Source of the DNA: Acanthacorydalis orientalis
Taxonomy: Eukaryota; Arthropoda; Insecta; Megaloptera; Corydalidae
Length of the DNA: 64,000 bases
Assembly: GCA_034766995.1 (NCBI GenBank)
Contig: CM068314.1
Span: 38,150,708-38,214,707 of the forward strand
Direction: 5' to 3'
In this document: piece by piece, positions 1-12,942 of the stretch
How positions within the stretch are numbered: position 1 is the stretch's first letter
Layout: every line of letters starts with the position of its first letter
Notes under the pieces: model-generated
Database searches by the model: none
Seen by the model: only the letters and a program-made list of their open reading frames with translations
What the model was told of the DNA's origin: nothing
Made by a program: the position numbers and the translations under genes

Positions 1-36
<36 letters not shown>

Positions 37-39
37 GTA
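1..39. repeat. (TATATG)n microsatellite at window edge
   Basis: Hexanucleotide TATATG repeated about five times, decaying into TATG. The tract is cut by the window start, so its full length is unknown. Confidence 0.85.
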
Positions 40-2012
40 GATAACCTGGTAAATATTTATTTCTCAGATAAATAAAAATATTGATATAAACATGAATGTT
101 GACATTTAAAAAATACTTTAATACAAAAAATATTATTGTAAACTTATTATTAATATTATAAATATTATTTTTATTTTTATTTTAAAATAATAATAACAAT
201 TTAATTATTATTATTTTATTATTTTTTTATTTATAAATATTATTATAAACTTATATTTATAAACTTATTTTTGTAAATAATTTCAATTCAAAAATAAAAA
301 ACTTCTTTCAAAATTGACAAAATTCCATTAATAATAAAGTTTTTTGTCGATTCTGCCGGAAAGTTAATAATTTGATATAAATTATAAACCTTAACTAATG
401 CAATTCTATTTGTTGTATTTTTTCTTCGCAGCCGTGGTTCTTATAAATACGTGAAAAAAGATTAATAACAAATCAATAAACTCTTATAATAAATCAATAT
501 GTTATAAATTAATTCTTATTTATTACGAATCCTTTATTTGGAAACGATTAGACTCATTTTCCGTTATTACTTTTTAATCTAAATTATTATTTTTTTTTTC
601 AAAGTAAATACTTAACATTTACTAATCTAGTAATAATTTTTATGAATTTATCAATCGTTATAACGTAGGGTTTTATTTTACTTATTTGCAAAGTATTTCT
701 ATAACAGAATATATTTAAACTCAATATTATAATCCACATTTGAATGCTGAATCTCTAGAAATAATTTGCTTTAGTGACTAACCCTTATTTATTATTTTTC
801 TAAAAGTTCAGGATGATTACTTCAAAAGTTGAGTTACAAATTCCCTAATGAAGTATATATTACATACAACTAATGATTGTATTTTCATAGTAAAATGTAT
901 TTTTAAAATGTGTATTAAAATGTATGTTTTTTGTAAACTTGATAGTACCTGAAATAATGTTTTATTATAACTGAGAATCAATAGGATTCAAAACTAGAAA
1001 ACTAAGAACTCAACTAGGAATAAGGTATTTTTAGAATATATTGCGATTATATATAATGTGCTACAGAAAAGTGTCATTGTAAATCATTTTTTTAATAAAT
1101 CTTTTTAAGGATACACATATACGAGTACTAACGGTTAATATATTATAGTAGAGATATAAAGTTGAAAACTGGATTTTATATTTAACCAGGTTCGTTTGCA
1201 AAAATTTTTGACTTTTTCATTATATGGATATTACCAACGTAATTTAAAATAAAAAATTCTCTTCTCATATGAAAACCTAGTCCGTAGCGTTCAATCACAT
1301 TTAATTTTTTTAAGAGAACTGGATGTTACACGCTATAAAGAATAATAATTACAAAAAATATAATTAATATTATGTACAAAGAAAATAAATATATAACAGA
1401 GATTTAAAAAAAATCATTCGATATAATATTTCGTATATATTTACTAAAATAAAAAAAAAAGATTAATTACAATAAATAAATATTTATTGCGGGAAAAAAA
1501 CATTGAATAAATTCAGACTGTGATTCTTGATACAAAAACAAAGTCCACGTACTAAAAGGAATATAAAAAGAAAAAGATCTTTGATCTTCTTTTTATATCT
1601 GATTTGAGATAAAAAAAACGTATTTATCTGTAAATATTACATCTAATATTAAATTTAATCTAATCAGCGTATAAAAATATCTTAGCACACTTTTATCATC
1701 TGACTTTCTAAAGAACATATTTACATTACAGTCGATTCATCATATTTCTACTTCGATTTTCCATTATATTTGTACCATATGGTATGTATGTATACATACT
1801 TAAAGGTTTTATGAAACTCAACAACTCTTTATATAAAGATATTTTTTCTAAAACGCATTTGATACAACGAGAATTAATGTCAATATTTTTAACAAGGTAC
1901 TCTTTCCATTTCATTTTTTTTTCTTGGTGATTGCAAACAGGAAAATGTTTGAGTTCAAAAGAAACACATACATGTATACTTATTCTCGAATGTACAAATA
2001 CACCACTATAGT

Positions 2013-2111
2013 TGTATATATACATAATATATATATATATATAGATATATATATATATATATTTATATATATAGAGAGAGAGAGAGATATTTGTGTGCGT
2101 GTATATTTGTG

Positions 2112-2168
<57 letters not shown>

Positions 2169-2172
2169 ATAA
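2013..2172. repeat. Compound (TA)n/(GA)n/(TG)n microsatellite
   Basis: TA runs are interrupted by a GA run at about 2072-2088 and a short TG-rich patch at about 2090-2112, then continue as TA to about 2160 and TATG after that. Confidence 0.9.
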
Positions 2173-2451
2173 ATGTAGATATGTGCTTATGTTTTAATAA
2201 AGAAAACTTGTTAAAGGAATTTCTTTGAATACTACAAGAAATTATCTATCATACATAAGAGATGCTTGATTTTTTCGCAACATTTGTTCTCAATATAAAC
2301 ATAATGATGTTTTTCATGTAGAAAATATAGGAAAGATACTCTTTGTTTGCTTTAAAATATCCAAACGAATCTAATGTACATTATTCCATAATACATTTTG
2401 CAAAATATATTTTTAAAAAAATACAATATACCCGTATATATGTGTACATAC

Positions 2452-2482
<31 letters not shown>

Positions 2483-2821
2483 CATATAAATATATATATA
2501 TATATACATCTTTGTATGTACGTATATATAAATAAACAAAACTTTTCTTTTGTAAAGATTTTAGACAACACAAAGCAGTATTGAGAGATATATATATTTG
2601 GATTTACATGAAGAGACGAGTAAATAAATGTTGAGAAATACAATAAATGAGAGTATTCGATACTGTATAGAGTAAAACAAATCCAATTGAATCTGAAAGG
2701 TTTTTAAGCAAAACAAAGTTATGTCCGACTTATAAAAAGAAAAAATGCTGGTATTTAAAACTAATCATTTTTATATAAGAACAAATGACGAGAAAACAGA
2801 AAACATCATATGTATTTTAAA

Positions 2822-2826
<5 letters not shown>

Positions 2827-2863
<37 letters not shown>

Positions 2864-2932
2864 GTATATATATATATATATATAATATGTATATACACAT
2901 ATATATATATATGTGTGTATGTGTACACATGC
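2827..2932. repeat. Compound (TA)n/(TG)n microsatellite
   Basis: TA runs with two AATATG interruptions pass into TGTGTG and then a GCGCGTG patch on the right side. Confidence 0.9.
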
Positions 2933-3430
2933 GCGTGTAAATAAATAGTGTTCAAGTTAAACCGGGGTATAATTTTTATACTGATTTTTACATCAGTGAA
3001 CTCTGAAAACAGACAAAACCATTCGCCAGTTTCATCGTACGCTACTACAAATCCTTGAATAAATTTCTGGTTCAGAGAAATAGTCCATAAAGAAGAAAGT
3101 GTTTGCAGCGAAAGAGATAGGATTCAACTACAAACCAAGAATGCAATCTGAGAAACAAATAAAGAGAATATAAAATGAAGTGGTAAGAAAAGTCTGGATT
3201 AACATTAGACATCGTAATATTTACATAAAGATGTGAAACGAGATAAAAGGATGGTAAGAAAATGAAAGAAGATTAAATCTTACGTATTTAGTAAATTTAT
3301 GAAGTATAGAAAAGATATAGAACTATATTTTTACATTTGAACATTTTAAATTTAAATGTACGTCGATTATTTTAATATTTAATGTACACTCAGTTTCGTT
3401 TCATCAGTGAAGGTATGTATAAAAGCACGA

Positions 3431-3482
<52 letters not shown>

Positions 3483-3990
3483 ATTTTACTACATTTTTCT
3501 CGACTCGAAGTTTCACTTATTTATCAAAGCAAAAATAAAATACTTTGAACAAAATGTAAAAAAAATACAAAGAAATACTGAATATCCTTAAATTAAACTT
3601 TACGGTTTTTTTATAATAGATTATTTTCCAATTTTTTGAGTTTATAAATTTAACTGCTTATTTTAAAATAATATATATTTTTAATTTCAAATATTGAATT
3701 TCAGTCATTTGTAATCTCCGTATATTAACAAACCGGAGAGTATATTCTTTTAATTTATAAACAATTGTTCAATTTCACTATTTTAATTTAAAATATTATT
3801 TTAAAAGTCAATAACTGATTAATTTATATATTTTTTTCCTATTTTAGTCACAATAATATTTTATGGACAAAATAGATATTTGCTTAAAGGTAAAACTCAA
3901 ACGTAGATACATTAATTAACAATAAGACATACTATCCATTTAATAATAATATACTTCATATCTTAAAAGTAATTACATAAGTTCAAATAA

Positions 3991-4030
<40 letters not shown>

Positions 4031-4657
4031 GTGAGTGTGTGTCTGTAGTAAACAGCAATTCAATAAAATTAGAAGCACTAGACATCATATGATTATATAA
4101 CTTTTGATTACAAATTTCCGAAGAATGTACAATTATTGAAAATTATTTTACTATGAATTTACAATTATTTATTAAGTTTGTCTTTCCTATTTATTAAAAC
4201 GAATTAAATATTTTTAAAATTAAATAAATGTTTAATTCTCAATAGAGCAAGAAAAATTGGTATTTAATTTTCAATAAGAAAATAAAACAGGTAATACAGA
4301 AAGTGCATAAAAAAGAAAGATAATTTTTTTAACGAATCTCTAATTATTTCCTCTTTAAATTAATTTTTATAATCAAAAAATCATATTATTTATTTGTCTA
4401 TCTTATTATTATTCATAAATATTTCAATGTACCAATTAATATCAAAAAGTTGGTGTAGCATACTTAAATAAATAGTATCAGTAATAAATAGTATTACACT
4501 AGAAAAAAAAAACGATACAATAAATTTTACTTTATTTGAGACGTTTTGTATTTTTTTTATTTCCCCGTATTGATATTTAATATATTTCCATATTGTATTA
4601 ATATATAATAATTTATATATTTAATCAGTTATAAAAAAAGAAGAAAAAATTCATACC

Positions 4658-4697
<40 letters not shown>

Positions 4698-4815
4698 GGT
4701 TGATTCAATTTAGGGTTCCACATGAAAGTATTAAAAAAATGGCAAAAATAAAAACAATCTTATTTTTTTTAGATTTTTTTAATACTTTCATGTGGAAGCC
4801 CAAATTGAATCACCT
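4698..4815. mobile_element. Short foldback MITE inside a (TA)n tract
   Basis: The left arm 4698-4739 and right arm 4774-4815 are inverted copies of each other (42 nt, about 4 mismatches), separated by about 34 nt. The arms begin GGTTGATTCAATTTAGGG and end CCCAAATTGAATCACCT. (TA)n sequence lies on the left and CT-rich then (TA)n sequence on the right, as expected for insertion at a TA target. There is no coding capacity. This fits a miniature inverted-repeat element mobilised by a Tc1/mariner-type transposase, but the parent family is not identifiable here. Confidence 0.8.
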
Positions 4816-4827
4816 CTCTCTCTATAT

Positions 4828-4899
4828 GTATATATATATATATATTATATTATATGAATATATTATTTGATATATATATATATATATATATATATATCA

Positions 4900-4938
<39 letters not shown>
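4828..4938. repeat. (TA)n tract containing a 46-bp palindrome
   Basis: TA runs surround a perfect palindrome at 4861-4906, with arms TATTATTTGA and TCAAATAATA around a pure TA core. It could extrude as a cruciform, or result from hairpin-mediated repeat growth. Confidence 0.85.
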
Positions 4939-4941
<3 letters not shown>

Positions 4942-5621
4942 CAAACTTTGAGTATAATCAGTGTTCTGTTTCACAGTGTACAACGAAAGGATATACGATT
5001 TCACTGTAAAACTGATAAGAAATTTATTCAGAATACTGTATTCACTGAAGCTTTAAAGTAAAAAAAGTATTACATATTTTAACACTATTTCATTATGTTA
5101 ATTTTTATTAACTTTTCTAATAAAAATTTAAAGACTTAATTTTCCGACGAATATTTGTGTGTATAATTTGTTAGTTTTTGTTATTTATTAAGAGGTGATC
5201 GAGCGTTAGGAAGCGGCCAGAAGCTCCTCTCTCCAGAAGGAGTGAGCTCAACGCGTATGGGATGAGGCTCTCTAGTTAAATACAAAAAATAGCTTGAGAA
5301 AAATACCTACTTGAAAATAATAATATTCTAATGATCAATAAAGAACGAAACAGAACGACGTTTTTACAAGGGAAAACATTTTTTTTAATTGTCGACAAAA
5401 TTTAACAATTTAATATAGCGCTTTCTTAATAAGAACAAAAATTGTTGTGGCCATAAATATTCAAGCAGAATAAAATTTGACTCATTATATGTTACTGAAC
5501 AGTTTTGTCCAGTTAGCTGTTTTATCACTTTATAAAATTATTTCATTTAAAATTTTTTTTACAAAATTTTTATTGTAATTATAGAAAATACGAAAAAAAA
5601 TTTAACAAAAATAGTACGTCA

Positions 5622-5628
5622 CACACAT

Positions 5629-5669
<41 letters not shown>

Positions 5670-5709
5670 CATATATTTATATACATGTATATATATATAT
5701 ATATATATA
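5622..5709. repeat. (CA)/(TACA)/(TA)n compound repeat
   Basis: CACACACATA and ACATACATA units lead into a TA run, then two further TA runs separated by short A/T-rich spacers. Confidence 0.85.
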
Positions 5710-6708
5710 CTAGTATTACATATATTAAATTAAATGTATAAAAAATAAAAATGTCAATTACATGGAAGAATAGAAAATATTTTTTAAGTAAATTGTATTA
5801 AGAAATATGTTGAAAATTATAAAATTTTAATCGATAGAGAAGTTTGGTAAGATTTCAAATAAGTACAAAATTTCTGAGAATATTATATTCCCAGATAATG
5901 ATGTCATTTATACTTCAATTCACACAGAATTTTAACTTATGTTGCTAACGAAGATGAATGCAAATTTATTCTCCCATTTTTTTCACAAATGAATTAAAGT
6001 TGTAATCGTTGGAATGCACGCTCATTTAAATACAAAATTAATAAACGATATGTTCAATGTTTTGGATAATTTTAATAAGCTTACGGAATAAAAAGATTTA
6101 AAAAAAGAATTCTCGTTAGTATTAACACATTATTGTTATACATATTAAACCTATGTATATCTGTACAGTGAAATTCGCGAACAAAATCGATTTTATTAAA
6201 AAAATAAGTTTTATATACATTTTTTTCATATTCTTCAAACAATATTCTTTAATACTTTTAATATATTTCAACGAGTTCCTTTCACTTTCAACTTCATTCT
6301 TGCTTGTAAAAATAAAACGAAGTTAATTAAATTTACCTTCTTTGTTCCACAGAACATAAATATTTGTATTTCAGTATTATATGCAAAATCAATAAAATTA
6401 AAGTTTTCTGAAATTGCATATATTCAGTGAAGTGAACCCATAATTGAATAAATATTAGGTTTATCCCTTCAACGCTTCGATTTCATATTTAAAACGCAGC
6501 AAGGAAAGACCAGTGTGGTTTTGACGTTTTTAATGTGGTTTGCACAAGTGAGCAGGATATTGTAAAATTTATATTCATTTGAACATCGGTTTTGATGATA
6601 TTAAAATTCTGTATAATTTTCATCTATATATTAAATGTCTACATATTCCTAAATCAATATTTAAATTATATAAATGAGTATAATATTCACGATTAGTAAA
6701 ATTTACAC

Positions 6709-6712
<4 letters not shown>

Positions 6713-6767
<55 letters not shown>
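6713..6767. repeat. (TA)n microsatellite
   Basis: Uninterrupted TA run of about 27 units. Confidence 0.9.
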
Positions 6768-6769
<2 letters not shown>

Positions 6770-7790
6770 CCCACAAGTAATGCGGTATTTTTATATAGGT
6801 ATAAATGGAGGATGCAATACTTTGAAATTATTGCAATGACATATCAGATTCATATACTGCTCAATTATACATAATGTTTTCTCAGTATTATCGTGGAAGA
6901 TTAACAACGATCACATAAATTTATAAGAAAAAATATTAGTTATTATGGAATTGCCAAAAGAGCATAATAGAAAGATTTTGTTTTGTGAGTTTTGTAAACG
7001 CAATAACACTACAATTGCAGTGAAAAATTAATCTTAGCTAAAAACAAAAATAATTGTTCCGTATTCTGAAAAATCATATCAATATAAAATATCTTAATAC
7101 ATAGAGTGACGTCCGAAGGGTGCTCAACTCTTTCTTTAATGCAAAACCCAAAAAGTTTCGTTATCAGGGCATTGAAAATTCAAAATTAAGATCAGAAGAA
7201 GTTATCAATAATAACGGAAAACATATTTTGGATCAACATAAAAACGTCACTTTTTTCGTTGTTTCAAGACTAATTTTAAAAAACCGCATTACTTATGGAA
7301 TGACCCAATGTATAATTTTGGGAACCATTTCCTTCCGCAATAAAGCCCTTGGCATTATAGATATATTCATACCTCCCAAATTATATTTTTTTCTGATCAA
7401 AATGTTTAATAGTTAATAATTAATAACATGTCATTTTTATTGTTAACAATGCAAATTTATGTATCAATATTATTATTTTTAAACCAGTTAAACAAAACAA
7501 ATATATATTGTGATAAGTGGAGATGTGAAAAATGGATTTGCGAAAAAGAAAATTATTTTTTATGGGATATTATCGAAAAATTTTTAATAATAATATGAAA
7601 AAATATTTCAATTTAAAAGTTATTCTATTCTATTTAAGTAAAAAAATAAATGAATTAAAATGAACATTCATTTCGATGTAGATGAAAAACTGAAAGTAAT
7701 TAGAAATTATCGGTTTTCCAATATTGTTCGTACTATATTGGATTGGGAATAATCGATCGTAAAATATCTAAAAAAATATACAAAAATCTG

Positions 7791-7825
<35 letters not shown>

Positions 7826-8382
7826 ATTCAAATTATGTAAACAAAAAAAATAATGGAATCGACTCTGTATAAGAACCAAACCGATATTCTCATACTTCTA
7901 AAGCCAATGTATCGCTGTGTCAAGTTGTTTGAAGCCTGACAGTCACAGAATCATAAATTTCAGAAGAATATCTTGTCTTTTATTACATTAATAGGTATTC
8001 AACTTATTCATCCATATTAAATGTGATTATTGTAATTAATAATCTGTACAATTTTCATTTTTTAAAATTCATTACGAAACAATCTGTCTAAATAATTAGT
8101 AAAGAAACTTGTTAATAAATAGTTTTCTATCATAAACAGTATATCACCTTCTACTAAAAAAAACAGTTATTCATTGCTCTTAATGAAAAAAATACTATTT
8201 TTGAATAATAAAAACTTAAAATATAAGTTAATGGAATTATTAATAGTAATCAAATATTTTTTAAAGTAATTACCAATCAAAATAACTTTTAAAAAAGTAT
8301 GTTCCTAATACATTATAAGAAAAATATTTGGAATAAAAAAAATAGTTCTAAAACGTTGTATTAAAATCCACACCAATATTTG

Positions 8383-9680
8383 TACGGGGGCGGTTTGAAG
8401 AGTAACTTGGTTCGTGTACTGTGTGTGGGGGATCGGGACAGCAGTATATGTTTTCATATAGTTCCATCTCTTTTAATAATGTATTTGAGTTGCATTCATT
8501 CCTCCATTAATTTTTCATTTGACAATCCTTTCAACACAAGCGTTTCATACAAAAGTCAAAATGGATAAAATCGAAATTCAAGGTGTGATTCAGTTCTTTC
8601 TTTTGGGAACAAAAACAGTGACGGAATCCATGAGAGGATATTTTCTACATTTGGCGAATCTTGTCCTTCCTATGAAATCGTTCGACTTTGAATGAATGAA
8701 TTTAAACGTAACAGAACAAGCATCGAAGATGTATCATACTCAGAAGGTCCGAGAACAGCTGACATACCGGAAATCATCGATAAATTCTATGATATAGTTT
8801 TGTCCGACCGGCGAATAAAAGTGAGAGAGATAGAAGATGTCATAAGCATTTCAACTGAGTGAAGACATTTCATTTTGCATAATGAATTATCTATGAAAAA
8901 ACGTTCTGCAAGATGGGTGTGGCGCTTGCTCACTGCAAAATAAGGACAAGTTTATACGCGAACATCCGTAGATTTCTTGGAATTTTTTAAGAAGAATCAA
9001 ATGGGTTTGATGCGGAGTTTTGTGACCATGGATAAAACTTGGATTCACAATACACACTTGAATCGAGAACGCAATCAAAACAGTGAACTGAACACGGTGA
9101 AATGGCTTCGAAGAAGGCAAAAACGGTTCACTCAGATGGAAAGGTGATGATGTCAGTTTTCTGGGATGCAAAAGAAATTCTCTTAATCGAGTATCATTAA
9201 CAGGGAAAAAATAGTTACTAGCCAATACAACGCAGCACTTTTGGAAAAGTTAAAAGCAGCGATCGCGAAATAACTTCCCAGAAGAGCGAAAAATAAAATA
9301 TTGTTTTATCATGACAATGCATCGATTCATTCAAACGTTGTCGCTCTAGCAAAAATTGACCAAATTGAAGTTTTAAATTCTTCTGCATCCATCGCATTTG
9401 ACTAATTTGGCTCCCCCGGACTTCTGTCGGTTCCCGAAACTCTTAATTGTTCTAACTGGAAAGTAATTTGGGTCGAATGAAGAGGTGATATAGGACCGCA
9501 AACGGCTGTTTTGATGACCTCGAAGAAACCCACTTCTGAGAGGATATGCGAAGCTGGAGAAACATTAGGGCAATTGCGTTGAGCTTCGAGGTGACTATGT
9601 TGAAAAGTAAAGTACACTTTAAAACCTAAGCTGTTGTCTCTAATATCAAGCCAAGTTGCTCTTCAAATCGCCCTGCTTTA
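8383..9680 (+). mobile_element. Full-length, inactivated mariner transposon
   Basis: The element is bounded by inverted repeats: the left one at about 8385-8410 (CGGGGGCGGTTTGAAGAG and following) and the right one at about 9651-9676, its reverse complement apart from a few mismatches. The shared core reads GGGCGRTTTGAAGAGYAACTTGG split over both ends. TA dinucleotides at 8383-8384 and near 9679-9680 fit the TA target duplication of the family. The roughly 1.3-kb length and single internal transposase frame are typical of mariner. The copy is old: the transposase carries several stops and frameshifts. I cannot assign the subfamily with confidence. Confidence 0.92.
8561..9610 (+). pseudogene. 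mariner transposase pseudogene (D,D34D)
   Basis: This is a decayed cut-and-paste DNA transposase of about 350 codons, the normal mariner length. It starts MDKIEIQGVIQFF and ends GDYVEK followed by TAA at 9608-9610, as many mariner proteins do. The N-terminal DNA-binding half is readable through EFKRNRTSIEDV and VLSDRRIKVREIED. All three catalytic aspartates are still visible: TMDKTW (codon at 9031), YHDNA (codon at 9313) and LAPPDF (codon at 9419). The last two lie 106 nt apart, one base more than the D34D spacing of 35 codons, so a +1 frameshift separates them. Other damage includes in-frame stops near 8697, 8863 and 8940, and frameshifts after about 9140. It cannot make an active protein. 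Confidence 0.9.
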
Positions 9681-9779
9681 TATTATAACATAGTACCTTA
9701 CATATTTAATAAAGATAATTTTTTTATAAACTTGACCCTTTTTAAAAATAATCTAAAATTCACTTGACTATCACTTTAC

Positions 9780-9782
<3 letters not shown>

Positions 9783-9858
<76 letters not shown>

Positions 9859-9868
9859 CGTGTGTGTG
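9783..9868. repeat. (TA)n(TG)n compound microsatellite
   Basis: About 29 TA units are followed directly by about 12 TG units with one GC interruption. Confidence 0.92.
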
Positions 9869-11661
9869 TTCGTTCGTGTATTATTCATTCAGATAATTTA
9901 TAAATATATAAATTAATATATTTTTATACATTTTCCACTCAGTTTCTGAGAATATTATATTCTCATATCTTCATTTTATATATGAAATATGAATTTTGGA
10001 AACTTCCTGGAATTTAATCTATTTTAATCAAAGTGTTTCGTTCATTACAAAAATAAATGAAATACTCGAGGATGAGTAATCAAACGATTCGAAATATGTA
10101 TTTTACATTAAATAAAATGCAGGCTTGAATTATTTTTAGCATATTTCAAATGAAATCAATTTCATAACATTCGAATCAGGTCAACTGCTGCAATCGTTCT
10201 GATATATATGAAATATTTATGAAAACAATATTTGACTGAAATAATCAATCTGTAAAAAAAATTGAATGCACCTTTGGCAATGAGATCAATAGCCAACGTC
10301 AGTATTTGATGGAAGAATAAACACGTCAAATTAAAATAGAAAGAACAGTTCGTATCAAAGAAATATCTGTGTTATTAATATTTATTTCTTCAGCTGAAAT
10401 TTTAATGCTGATTTTAAAATTATGGATGTTGTTATATATTTTACCTTTTAAATCGTAATTAAATATTATGAATACTTATTTTTATTTCTCCATTTTAAAG
10501 TTCAAACAATATTAAATTCGATTATTGCAAGATTGTATAAATCAATCAATAAAATTAACAGTCGTAGACAAGAAGCTAGTAAATATTATTACTAAATAAT
10601 GTACTTAAGTTAGAATCTACGTTTTTTATGTCATTTTTCAGTAAAAATTCAGTGTATTGTGTTTTTAACAAATTTAGATCTTGATGTCCTTTAATTCTAT
10701 ACAAAAATATTATAATGATTTTTATAATATTTATCACAGTTACAAAAATAGTTACAATAAATTGTAAGAGTATAAATACAAAATTTAATAAATAATTTAT
10801 TTAAAGTATTATAAAATATTGCTTACTAACTATACAATTCTTTATAAATGTTTAATTTAACTGAAAGAATATTGGATTAATTTAAAAAAATTAAACATAG
10901 GATTTTAAACTATTCGGGTTTGAATTGTGGTTTCATGCTATGTAGAAATAACAAGCAGTATTTGCATTAATTACCAATCTATTACAATTACATCCTTATT
11001 AGAAACTAGTATACAATTACAATAAACAAAGTATTCTGAAGCGTCCAACCACAAGTCACTAAATAGTATAGAACTAGTATTCAATTGTGGTAAATCCTCA
11101 TGTTTACTAAGTAGTTTTAACATTCGTATAACAAGACGGTTGGCTACTTCTACGATTTTATCAGAGCGATTGCAAATATGTGGTTGCAGCTATAAAGCTT
11201 TGTTATTACACTAAGTCTGTCCTTCACAGAGAATCAAAATACAAATTAACGAATAGTATGTTTCTGAAAAAAATGTATAATGATTCCAGTTGTTACATCT
11301 GTGAGATATTACTCCAATATATTCCCTCTTGTGGTTTATGTAAAAGATGATGATACTTCATAAGAGTAAATAATACCGAGAAGTTGTAATATAACATTTC
11401 TGATGTTATTTGTAATGTTGAGGACGAGTTACAGCAAACTTAGCATGAAATGTATTATCTTCTTGCTTCGTAGAGCACACTGCACAAATTAGAATACTGA
11501 ACAGAATGAATGTTTTCTAAAGTAAATATGAAAAAAATATTTTTTGCATACTGTCCTATTTGAACATATTATAAAAATATATTATTATAATTTTAATTCA
11601 TTATTGACTATGTATTTTTATTTAAAGATAATTAACAATAATATTAACTCTGTTTACACAA

Positions 11662-11662
<1 letters not shown>

Positions 11663-11728
<66 letters not shown>
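11663..11728. repeat. (TA)n(TG)n compound microsatellite
   Basis: A TA run of about 22 units is followed by TG units. It has the same left-to-right order as the tract at 9.8 kb. Confidence 0.92.
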
Positions 11729-11729
<1 letters not shown>

Positions 11730-12395
11730 TATGAAAATGATTTTCGAATTAAATAAAACAAACTAACAATTGTAAATAAATATACATAAGTATAATTAAG
11801 AAAATAAATTAATAGAAGAGAGAGATACTAATTATCGTCAAAGATTCAATTTACAGTCACTCATTATTTAGAATATATTATAATAGATTATCAACTCTTT
11901 AAAATGTAAAGAATAAAATTAAACTTTTATTTGCACAGAAACCAGTTCAAATTTCTTCAAAATATTTATTGATTTCATATAATTATTTGAGTTGTAATGC
12001 GTAAAAGATTGTTCAGAAATTGGTGTCACCTTGCATATTAATACAGTATTACAGAGATAACTACATTTTTCGATAAAAGGGGCTCAACAGTCAAATATCA
12101 AAAACGAGCTGAGTTCGAAATAGTCTTTTTAATAATTAAATCTAACAGAAAAATTTCTATATCACATATTTTTTTTATAAATACTCGTATCTGTGCTTTA
12201 AATTTATTTATTTTTTGAATTCACCATATTAAACCAATATTAACTTAAAATATTACAAGACAAGCTATATTTTCAATCAAACAAAAAACATTTCTAAAAC
12301 AAGTAAGTATATATAATTTAATTAAATCCTAATACTAAATTTTTATTATTGGTTCTTTGAGATTTATTTGTAGTTCTCTTAGTAAAATATTAATA

Positions 12396-12396
<1 letters not shown>

Positions 12397-12465
<69 letters not shown>

Positions 12466-12486
12466 ATGTGTATATATATATATATA
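12397..12486. repeat. (TA)n with (TG)n insert
   Basis: A long TA run is followed by TGTGTGTATGTG and a second short TA run. Confidence 0.9.
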
Positions 12487-12859
12487 GTTTAAATTTTACT
12501 TCACTATATATTACTATTTAATGACATCTTATGTTAATCTTAATAACGTATAAGGTTTAAATTGTCATTTGAATGGTTAAATACCACATATTTTTCTTAA
12601 TATAACATAAATAATTGTATGAAACAGAATACTAATAAATAATTATAAGGTATCTTAATAGAAACATTTGTATTTACACATCATTTTAAGTAAATAATTT
12701 GAAAAGGGATATTGAGATTTTTACACTTTTTATTTATAACTTTTGCGTAGCATTGATTTTACTAATAAAACTTTATATTTGATAACAAAAGTTCATGGTG
12801 CATATCTAAAAACATGTAACAAAGATATAAAAACTTTAGTTGTTCGTTTAAAGAGACGC

Positions 12860-12942
12860 TGATAAGGTTTAAAGCGAGTAAAGAACTAATGTAATATTGT
12901 AAACGACTTTGACATTCTGCTATCGCAACATAAACCTTATCA
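12860..12942. promoter_or_regulatory. Inverted pair of GATA-type motifs
   Basis: TGATAAGGTTTA at 12860-12871 recurs as its perfect reverse complement TAAACCTTATCA at 12931-12942, 59 bases apart. Each copy has a TGATAA core, the binding motif of GATA factors. The pairing might mark a regulatory element or a small foldback sequence. There is no neighbouring gene to link it to. Confidence 0.3.

Larger units (their letters stand above)
40..4697. other. Non-coding A/T-rich DNA with microsatellites
   Basis: No reading frame here looks coding: the open frames at 1.7-2.6 kb are low-complexity Tyr/Ile translations of repeats. (TA)n or compound tracts lie at about 2013-2172, 2431-2531, 2827-2932, 3433-3477, 3994-4027 and 4661-4697. 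The stretch 2960-3260 is the least A/T-rich part, but I recognise nothing in it. Confidence 0.7.
4907..8382. other. Non-coding DNA between MITE and mariner
   Basis: TA or compound tracts lie at about 5622-5709, 6713-6767 and 7793-7821. A small GC-richer island sits at 5190-5275. An open frame at 7120-7416 (98 codons, opening with GTG) has no recognisable motif and I do not call it a gene. The rest is A/T-rich and featureless to me. Confidence 0.6.

Noticed and set aside
2352..2643. Overlapping open frames rich in Tyr, Ile and Val, here and at about 23.6, 50.5, 57.1 and 59.4 kb
   Set aside because: They are translations of (TA)n, (TG)n and (CA)n repeats in several frames, not proteins.
7120..7416. 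98-codon open frame opening with GTG
   Set aside because: No ATG start, no recognised motif and no splice or promoter support; an open frame of this size is possible by chance in low-complexity DNA.
9402..9617. Minus-strand open frames across the mariner (also 8887-9225)
   Set aside because: They are antisense shadows of the mariner transposase pseudogene.
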